Shown here piece after piece: positions 1 through 5,199 of a stretch of 5,199 nucleotides of DNA. Every line of letters begins with the position of its first letter. The first letter of the stretch is position 1. Made by a program: the position numbers and the translations under genes. The stretch covers positions 1 to 5,199 of the forward strand of contig JAITWQ010000003.1 in assembly GCA_031285215.1 (NCBI GenBank). Reading direction: 5' to 3'. The stretch is from Syntrophobacterales bacterium. GTDB taxonomy: Bacteria > Desulfobacterota > Syntrophia > Syntrophales > JAAYKM01. The notes beneath the pieces are model-generated. The model was not told where the DNA came from. It searched no databases and saw nothing but the letters and a program-made list of their open reading frames with translations.

Positions 1-804
1 CAAACCGAAATGCGTCATCATCATCTCGCCCATGCGGCTCTCAATAACCGCCGGATGTATTTTCTTCGCCGAAAGGCCACGGCCAACCTCACAAGATGGA
101 ACCATGGACAGATCAATCTGATCCGACGGGCAGGCGAAGGATGTCAGGCGGACATTTTTCAGGCTGATTCCCTGCATTGACGCAGCCTGTCCGGTTTCTT
201 TTACCACCAAAGGTACAAGGGCCGGATAGATGGGTTCGACTGTATGCCCTATGGCAGAAGCCATTTTATAGCCATCCCCCGTTGAACCCGTCAGAGGATA
301 CGTTCCTCCCCCCGCCGCCAAAACAACAGCCCGTGCTGCGACATGGTATTGATCTGTTCTTACGCCCATGATCTTTCCGTCTTTTACATCAATGCCTCTA
401 ACGTGTACATTCGTGCGTAAACCAGCGCGACTTTCCGCCGCAAACCGGCAAAGGGCGCGAAGCACATCTTCCGCATTATCCGACACGGGAAAGATACGCC
501 CGCCACGTTCTACTTTCGTTTCCACCCCGTAAGACCGCAGCATGGATAAAAGATTTTCCCTGGAAAAAACATGAAGGGCGCGGTACAAAAAGGAGCCGTT
601 ATTGCCGAACATGGCAATAAATTCTTTCAGATCCTTTATGTTGGAGAGATTGCAGCGTGTTTTCCCGCTGAGGAGAAGCTTTTTTCCCGGGTGCGCCATT
701 TTTTCGAGGAGAAGGACGCGAGCGCCTTTTTCCGCAGCCCGCCCCGCTGCCATCAAACCGCTTGCCCCGCCGCCAATCACAACAACATCATATTGTTCTG
801 CCAC
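1..804 (-). CDS. FAD/NAD(P)-dependent oxidoreductase, HI0933/YhiN/BaiN family (partial, C-terminus outside window)
   Basis: Uninterrupted reading frame of 268 codons that leaves the window at its left edge; the family is usually about 400 residues, so roughly the last third is missing. The N-terminus reads MAEQYDVVVIGGGASG, a Rossmann FAD-binding strand with GGGASG at residues 11-16, followed by LLLEK (31-35), whose Glu34 is placed to hold the FAD ribose. The family signature LLLSGKTRCNLSN lies at 43-55 and a second dinucleotide-type stretch, AAGGGTYPLTGSTGDGY, at 163-179. The family block GEMMMTHFG (259-267) is reached just before the edge. The family is a soluble flavoprotein group; BaiN has been linked to bile-acid dehydroxylation in gut clostridia, but the general substrate is unknown, so no specific reaction is claimed. 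GTG at 804 is chosen because AAAGGGTGAT lies 7 nt upstream. It is divergent from the small exported-protein gene. The family assignment is firm; the physiological role is not. Confidence 0.9.
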   Translation of the reverse strand, partial: MAEQYDVVVIGGGASGLMAAGRAAEKGARVLLLEKMAHPGKKLLLSGKTRCNLSNIKDLKEFIAMFGNNGSFLYRALHVFSRENLLSMLRSYGVETKVERGGRIFPVSDNAEDVLRALCRFAAESRAGLRTNVHVRGIDVKDGKIMGVRTDQYHVAARAVVLAAGGGTYPLTGSTGDGYKMASAIGHTVEPIYPALVPLVVKETGQAASMQGISLKNVRLTSFACPSDQIDLSMVPSCEVGRGLSAKKIHPAVIESRMGEMMMTHFGL

Positions 805-811
805 GTTAAAA

Positions 812-821
812 ATCACCCTTT
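812..821 (-). promoter_or_regulatory. Ribosome binding site of the flavoprotein gene
   Basis: On the minus strand AAAGGGTGAT pairs with the GGTGAT part of the extended Shine-Dalgarno consensus and stands 7 nt before the GTG at 804. It overlaps the alternative in-frame GTG at 816, which therefore has no usable site of its own. This decides the start codon. Confidence 0.5.
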
Positions 822-887
822 CCGCGAACAAATAAAATCTTCGTATGCCAGCTTCCATAACATGACAGAAGAAAAAAGAGGCAACGA

Positions 888-912
888 ATTATACAGTATT
901 CCTCTCCGTCAA
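888..912 (-). promoter_or_regulatory. Possible promoter of the flavoprotein gene
   Basis: On the minus strand a perfect TATAAT (888-893) is preceded by TTGACG (907-912). The spacer is only 13 nt, shorter than the usual 16-18, so the -35 match may be accidental and the -10 may work with a weaker upstream element. A start of transcription near 882 would leave a leader of about 77 nt before the GTG at 804. No other -10 this good was noticed on this strand between the gene and 960. Confidence 0.35.
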
Positions 913-1105
913 AATCTTGCCTGATGGATGGAAGATTACGCCGAACCCTTGATCCGCCATGCCAAGCCTGGCATAAAACGTTTCACGGCAAAAAAGTCTG
1001 ACCAAACTAAATCCGGTTTATCACAAGTCTCGTCAACCTCTCACCAAATCATTCAAATACAATGACGTCTATGTAAAAAAATACAGATCCAATAAAATTT
1101 CGCCG

Positions 1106-1121
1106 AGGTATAAAATTTGCT
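1106..1121 (+). promoter_or_regulatory. Candidate sigma-54 (-24/-12) promoter of the small exported-protein gene
   Basis: The sequence AGGTATAAAATTTGCT has the invariant GG (1107-1108) and GC (1119-1120) separated by exactly 10 nt, with a full TTGC and a following T as in the sigma-54 consensus TGGCAC-N5-TTGC. The first T and two positions of the CAC part differ. Transcription would begin near 1132, leaving a leader of about 36 nt that contains the ribosome binding site. The alternative is a sigma-70 promoter from TTGCTT (1117-1122) and an AT-rich -10 around 1135-1144, but no pair there has good spacing. No activator site was identified. Confidence 0.4.
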
Positions 1122-1152
1122 TAAAGGTTTCTGATATTTAATACAAGTATAT

Positions 1153-1159
1153 AGGAGGG
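1153..1159 (+). promoter_or_regulatory. Strong ribosome binding site of the small exported-protein gene
   Basis: AGGAGGG lies 8 nt before the ATG at 1168, a near-ideal Shine-Dalgarno sequence. It is the main evidence that this short gene is real and it fixes the start. Confidence 0.85.
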
Positions 1160-1167
1160 TTATTGAT

Positions 1168-1521
1168 ATGAAGCGTTATACGGTTTTTTTGATTGGTTTT
1201 GTTTTTCTTTTCGCCCTGACTACCATTGCTGCCGCAGAACAACCAAGAACGGCAAAGGATGTTTCTGCCAAAGAAAATGTTGTCAAAAAAAGGCAAAAAA
1301 CAGGGAAGGTTCTCAAGATTTCGGACACCCGGCTTACGATAACATTTAAAAAGAAGGGTGTGCAGGAGCAGGATACGATGGAATTCGTCCTGTCTTCCCC
1401 GCAAAAACTTTCCATTGGCGAGAAAGTAACCGTATTCTTTGTGGAAAAGAATGGAGTAAAAGAGGCTACAAGAATCAAGATCAAAGAACCAAAGGAAACA
1501 AAGAAAAAATCTTCATCGTAA
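1168..1521 (+). CDS. Small lysine-rich exported protein of unknown function
   Basis: A 117-residue protein that I do not recognise as a named family. Residues 1-23 form a classical Sec signal peptide: a positive start (MKR), a hydrophobic stretch from about 5 to 20, and AAA before Glu24 as a likely signal peptidase I site, so the mature protein of about 94 residues should be periplasmic or secreted. No lipobox cysteine is present; the protein has no cysteine at all. Residues 24-45 are charged linker. Residues 46-105 alternate short hydrophobic and polar stretches, with TGKVLKI, RLTITF, MEFVL, KVTVFFVE and ATRIKI as probable beta strands, suggestive of a small OB-like barrel of the kind in which a flexible secondary-structure reading gives G-x-V start and an A-T-x-I end. 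The tail (106-117) is lysine and serine rich, so the mature protein should be strongly basic. It has its own strong ribosome binding site, stands alone, and ends before a terminator shared with the convergent gap gene. The fold is an inference; binding of an anionic surface or nucleic acid is only a guess from charge. Confidence 0.8.
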   Translation: MKRYTVFLIGFVFLFALTTIAAAEQPRTAKDVSAKENVVKKRQKTGKVLKISDTRLTITFKKKGVQEQDTMEFVLSSPQKLSIGEKVTVFFVEKNGVKEATRIKIKEPKETKKKSSS

Positions 1522-1550
1522 CAAAATTCTAAAAAACATTTCCTGACCTC

Positions 1551-1595
1551 AAAAAGGGTTTCCGCAGTCTTAAACACGCCACGGAAACCCTTTTT
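1551..1595. terminator. Bidirectional intrinsic terminator between the small exported-protein gene and gap
   Basis: AAAAAGGGTTTCCG (1551-1564) and CGGAAACCCTTTTT (1582-1595) form a perfect 14-bp inverted repeat around a 17-nt loop. The A tract on the left and T tract on the right give a GC-containing stem followed by a U-run in either direction. It lies 29 nt after the plus-strand stop at 1521 and about 62 nt after the minus-strand stop of gap, exactly where convergent genes share a terminator. Confidence 0.88.
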
Positions 1596-1657
1596 GCCAT
1601 GACCTTAAAAATTATCCCGCTGACAATGAGCCTTTAGACTTCCCGCATTACGCAGCT

Positions 1658-2680
<1,023 letters not shown>

Positions 2681-2714
2681 TTATACTGATTTTATTCTCA
2701 ATCCTTCTTGATAA

Positions 2715-4460
2715 TTAATTCCTCTTGCCGTTAATGATCAATGCAATTTCAGAAACTATTTCTTTCAGACGTTCGGTCTGGTCGGAAACCTGATTCGTGC
2801 TGGCCGCCGATTCTTCTGCCGCCGCAGCATTGGCTTGGGTAACATGGTCAATTCTGGCTACGGACTCGCCAACATGCTCCACTTCCTGTACCTGTTCCTG
2901 ATTCGATGCCGAAACATCTGCCATTAACTGCGTCACATTCTCGGCGCGGGAAGAAATTTGCTCCAAGATAGACGCCACCTCGTTGGAAATTTTCATGCCG
3001 TTTTCCGCATACTCCCTGGAGGCATCAATCAAAACAGATGTATTCCGCGCCGCCTCGCCTGCTTTCAAAGCCAGGTTTCTTACTTCATCGGCGACAATCG
3101 AAAATCCCGCGCCAACTTCCCCGGCCCTTGCTGCTTCCACTGCGGCATTAAGAGCGAGAAGATTGGTTTGAAAGGCAATATCATCAATAGTTTTAATGAC
3201 TTTTGTTGTTTCATCGGCTCCTGATTTGATCTGTTCCATCGCCGCTATCATGCGAGGCATAATCTCACGCCCTTTAGAAGATGCGTGCTGTGTTTCCAAT
3301 GATTTTTCATTAACTTGCCTTGTATTGTTCGCATTTTCTTTGGTCAGGTTCACAACTTCATTTACGGAAGAGGAAATTTGTTCCAGATTTGCGGCTTGTT
3401 CACTGGCTCCTTCCGCTATCTGCTGAGAGGCTGACGCCAGCTCATTGGAAACCATGGCAATTTCCTGAGCGCCAGTGTTGAGCTGCTCCGTCAACACTTG
3501 CAGTTTCCTGATGATTCTTCTCACGCCGTAAATACTTAACAACATCATCACGGGACCAAGACCCAACACAATCAGGACGATCACTTTACCAATCTGAATA
3601 TAATCACTGATAACTTTATTATGATCACTTCCCAAAAACATGATCCCTATAACATTGTCCTCAATGTTTTTTAAGGGAGTATAGGCGACATCGTAAAGAG
3701 TGCCGAGCAGCGTAAGTTGGCCCCAAAATGTTTTCTTGTCCTTAAAAATGGAATCAAGAACGCGCTGGTCCGTTATTTTTGTTCCGATAATTCGTTCGCC
3801 CGTATCGTCTATAAGGGTTGTACTAACGCGCGTGTCACCTAAAAATATAGTTGCTTCTACATCATAAATATCTTTTAAATGATCAACAAATTTATTGTCT
3901 TTGGTCAGATCAACACCCACGCTGACAGTACCGACAAGCCGCTCTTTCCCATCAGATGAAAACAATACGGGGGTACCGGCGCGCGCCGCCAGTTTTACAA
4001 CCGTCCCCGTTTCAAGTCCCGCAGAATCCTGGCCCTTCAATGCGTTTCTGACGTTCGCCTGATTAGTCACATCATCGCCAAATTTATCTTCATGAGCGCG
4101 GGCGATAACATGTCCGGTTGCGTCGGTTGTTGTAATGATAACATTTTCATAGGATTTGCTTACCTCTTTGGCCACATCCACGATAATGTTTTTAACCTGC
4201 TGCCGGTCCTGAACGGCTATGGCATGGGCAATGTCGCTCCTTGAAGCTATCATTTTTGCGACCAGTTTCATGGCAGATTCCTGCTCGGCAATGTCCTCCA
4301 CAACGTTGCGCATTTTAACCTGGGCGGCGTCCATGGCATTCTTTTGAGAAATGCGCGAAATTAAAACGTAGCTTGTTCCTAAGCCAATTGTTCCCAGTAT
4401 GGCCATTGAACCTACAAACATAAGCGTTATCTTAGCTAACAAACTTAATTTCTTTCTCAT
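2715..4460 (-). CDS. Methyl-accepting chemotaxis protein with two-lobed periplasmic Cache sensor
   Basis: A complete 581-residue membrane chemoreceptor that should sense a small molecule outside the inner membrane and control CheA through CheW. A first membrane helix spans about 11-35 and a second about 287-311. Between them lies a Cache-type sensor of about 250 residues in two lobes. The segments ARAGTPVLF (159-167), [10 protein letters not shown] (176-185), [15 protein letters not shown] (201-215) and [18 protein letters not shown] (260-277) fit the Cache_3/Cache_2 fusion class. After the second helix only about 40 residues precede the coiled-coil signalling region, so a full HAMP domain of about 50 residues is not evident. 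The signalling domain runs from about 350 to 575, with the invariant hairpin tip around [21 protein letters not shown] (442-462). There is no C-terminal NWETF-type CheR-tethering pentapeptide. The start at 4460 is chosen over an in-frame ATG at 4481 because AGGAGG lies 5 nt before it. The ligand is unknown; neighbours are carbon metabolism enzymes, which hints at but does not show a metabolic signal. Confidence 0.95.
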   Translation of the reverse strand: MRKKLSLLAKITLMFVGSMAILGTIGLGTSYVLISRISQKNAMDAAQVKMRNVVEDIAEQESAMKLVAKMIASRSDIAHAIAVQDRQQVKNIIVDVAKEVSKSYENVIITTTDATGHVIARAHEDKFGDDVTNQANVRNALKGQDSAGLETGTVVKLAARAGTPVLFSSDGKERLVGTVSVGVDLTKDNKFVDHLKDIYDVEATIFLGDTRVSTTLIDDTGERIIGTKITDQRVLDSIFKDKKTFWGQLTLLGTLYDVAYTPLKNIEDNVIGIMFLGSDHNKVISDYIQIGKVIVLIVLGLGPVMMLLSIYGVRRIIRKLQVLTEQLNTGAQEIAMVSNELASASQQIAEGASEQAANLEQISSSVNEVVNLTKENANNTRQVNEKSLETQHASSKGREIMPRMIAAMEQIKSGADETTKVIKTIDDIAFQTNLLALNAAVEAARAGEVGAGFSIVADEVRNLALKAGEAARNTSVLIDASREYAENGMKISNEVASILEQISSRAENVTQLMADVSASNQEQVQEVEHVGESVARIDHVTQANAAAAEESAASTNQVSDQTERLKEIVSEIALIINGKRN

Positions 4461-4465
4461 GCTTG

Positions 4466-4471
4466 CCTCCT
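4466..4471 (-). promoter_or_regulatory. Ribosome binding site that sets the chemoreceptor start
   Basis: AGGAGG on the minus strand lies 5 nt before the ATG at 4460. It falls inside the seven extra codons that the upstream ATG at 4481 would add. That ATG has no comparable site in front of it, and starting at 4460 places a basic MRKK directly before the first membrane helix. Confidence 0.8.
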
Positions 4472-4509
4472 TTGAAACCACTTCTCAAGGATTTTTTTCA
4501 ATGCGGATG

Positions 4510-4540
4510 AATTTACCAATCTTTTCCCAGATGCTGTCAA
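4510..4540 (-). promoter_or_regulatory. Possible sigma-70 promoter of mcp-gap
   Basis: On the minus strand a perfect -35 hexamer TTGACA (4535-4540) is followed after 19 nt by TAAATT (4510-4515), a four-of-six -10 match, or after 18 nt by GTAAAT. The spacing is long and the -10 is weak, which would suit a regulated promoter. Transcription would begin near 4503 and give a leader of about 43 nt. No match to the sigma-28 motility consensus was seen. Confidence 0.35.
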
Positions 4541-4560
4541 CTATACTTTCACAAGAACGG

Positions 4561-4582
4561 CAGCTTTCCCGAGGGAAAGCTG
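4561..4582. other. Perfect 22-bp palindrome upstream of mcp
   Basis: CAGCTTTCCC (4561-4570), a GA centre, and GGGAAAGCTG (4573-4582) form a perfect inverted repeat of 10 bp per arm. It lies 20 nt upstream of the TTGACA of the candidate mcp promoter and 115 nt after the tkt stop. As RNA it could fold into a hairpin with a four-base loop, but neither strand has a T-run after it, so a standard intrinsic terminator for tkt is unlikely. A binding site for a dimeric regulator, or a hairpin that stabilises the tkt transcript end, are the two plausible readings. Confidence 0.55.
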
Positions 4583-4696
4583 ATCGCCAAACGACCTCAC
4601 CGACAAAGAAAACTTTTTGAACGCTATCTATAATAATTCCAATAAGAATAGCAGATTTTAGCTAAAAACGATACTCATTATCTCTCTTGACCATTT

Positions 4697-5199
4697 TTAT
4701 GGCAAAAAAGTTTTGGCGGCGGCAACCACGGCATCGGCCGTAATGCCAAACTTTTCAAACAGCACAGGCGCCGGCGCGCTGGCGCCAAAAGATTCCATTC
4801 CTACAATCTTGCCTGTTGTTCCGGTATAATGTTCCCAGCCCAGTTTAATTCCCGCCTCAATGGCGACACGAGCCTTAATTTCAGGCGGCAGTACCTTTCT
4901 GCGATATGCCTCCTCCTGTTGATCAAAGACCTCCCAACAGGGAAGCGATACGACGCGAACCTGTGTTCCGTTTTTTTCCAATATGTCCGCGGCTTTAAGG
5001 GCTGTTTCAATCTCCGATCCCGTTGCGATCAAAATCACGTCCGGGGTGCCTGACACGGCATCCTTTAAAATGTAGCCTCCACGCCTCACGCCTTCCGCCG
5101 CAGCGAAAATATCACGATTTAATCCGGAAAGATTTTGCCGGCTCAAAACAAGGGCCGTAGGGCCCGCATTGTTCAGGAGGGCAAGACGCCATGCTTCAG
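4697..5199 (-). CDS. tkt: Transketolase, C-terminal part (N-terminus outside window)
   Basis: The last 166 residues of a protein usually about 650-670 long; the frame is open to the right edge. Transketolase uses thiamine diphosphate to move two-carbon ketol units between sugar phosphates in the cytoplasm, releasing or consuming glyceraldehyde 3-phosphate. The visible part begins EAWRLALLNNAGPTALVLSR, the end of the pyrimidine-binding domain. The Arg of LSRQ (visible residue 20) corresponds to the substrate-phosphate-binding arginine known from yeast and E. coli enzymes. The C-terminal domain follows with RGGYILKD, ATGSEIETAL, VVSLPCWEVFD, YRRKVLPP, RVAIEAG, and FGASAPAPVLFEKFG, and ends VVAAAKTFLP, all in family order. 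The thiamine-binding domain lies outside the window. The mcp start codon is 236 bp downstream; no clear terminator separates them, so read-through into mcp-gap is possible. Confidence 0.95.
   Translation of the reverse strand, partial: EAWRLALLNNAGPTALVLSRQNLSGLNRDIFAAAEGVRRGGYILKDAVSGTPDVILIATGSEIETALKAADILEKNGTQVRVVSLPCWEVFDQQEEAYRRKVLPPEIKARVAIEAGIKLGWEHYTGTTGKIVGMESFGASAPAPVLFEKFGITADAVVAAAKTFLP

Larger units (their letters stand above)
805..1167. other. Divergent intergenic region
   Basis: This 363-bp stretch separates two divergently transcribed genes. It holds a candidate promoter for each side and a small inverted repeat at 959-974 (ATGCCA, 4-nt loop, TGGCAT), which has no adjacent T-run and is not a convincing terminator. 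I see no tRNA, no strong riboswitch-like fold and no credible coding frame. The part from about 980 to 1100 is AT-rich and shows nothing else recognisable. Confidence 0.6.

Noticed and set aside
802..816. Upstream GTG at 816 as the start of the flavoprotein
   Set aside because: It would add only four residues, and the best ribosome binding site overlaps it and is correctly spaced for the GTG at 804.
571..924. Plus-strand open frame of 117 codons
   Set aside because: It lies antisense to the flavoprotein gene, has no family-like motifs and no good ribosome binding site; the minus-strand frame carries clear FAD-binding signatures.
1176..1577. Minus-strand open frame of 133 codons
   Set aside because: It overlaps the small exported-protein gene on the opposite strand and starts inside the terminator hairpin; its phenylalanine-rich reading is what lysine-rich coding sequence gives on the other strand.
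4461..4481. ATG at 4481 as the chemoreceptor start
   Set aside because: The strong AGGAGG at 4466-4471 lies inside those extra codons and is correctly placed for the ATG at 4460.
4495..4520. GG and GC pair upstream of mcp on the minus strand as a sigma-54 promoter
   Set aside because: The spacing between GG and GC is 11 nt rather than the required 10 and the flanking consensus is poor.
4629..4634. TATAAT on the plus strand
   Set aside because: It faces the 3' end of tkt with no gene in that direction and no -35 element was recognised; likely chance.
4656..4667. Palindrome TTTTAGCTAAAA downstream of tkt
   Set aside because: It is short, AT-only except for its centre, and would not make a stable hairpin; considered chance in AT-rich DNA rather than a terminator.

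Overview
The window looks like an ordinary chromosomal stretch of a Gram-negative bacterium with moderate GC content. The gene styles suggest a deltaproteobacterium (Desulfobacterota, perhaps a Syntrophus- or Smithella-like anaerobe). The hints are a two-lobed Cache chemoreceptor with little or no HAMP, a possible sigma-54 promoter, AGGAGG ribosome binding sites on several genes, and an NAD-type GAPDH whose wording resembles that group. This placement is an inference from protein style and was not checked against a database.

Layout from left to right. Positions 1-804 (minus) hold the N-terminal two thirds of an FAD-dependent oxidoreductase of the HI0933/YhiN/BaiN family, which runs off the left edge. 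Positions 805-1167 are a divergent intergenic region with a probable promoter on each side and no RNA gene that I can see. Positions 1168-1521 (plus) encode a small, lysine-rich exported protein of unknown function. A perfect 14-bp inverted repeat with flanking A and T tracts (1551-1595) acts as a shared bidirectional terminator for this gene and for the convergent gap gene. Positions 1658-2668 (minus) encode NAD-type glyceraldehyde-3-phosphate dehydrogenase. Positions 2715-4460 (minus) encode a membrane chemoreceptor. Positions 4461-4696 are a regulatory gap with a striking 10+2+10 palindrome and a perfect TTGACA. Positions 4697-5199 (minus) hold the C-terminal part of a transketolase that runs off the right edge.

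The minus-strand order of transcription is transketolase, chemoreceptor, GAPDH. Transketolase and GAPDH both handle glyceraldehyde 3-phosphate and belong to the non-oxidative pentose phosphate pathway or Calvin-type cycles and to glycolysis/gluconeogenesis. The chemoreceptor between them is the odd member. It is only 46 bp from gap, so mcp and gap are probably co-transcribed, whereas the 236-bp gap behind tkt could give mcp-gap its own control. No mobile element, CRISPR array, tRNA or rRNA was seen, and nothing amounts to a clear new multi-gene system. The items most worth a second look are the tkt-mcp-gap arrangement, the small exported protein with its possible sigma-54 promoter, and the palindrome upstream of mcp.
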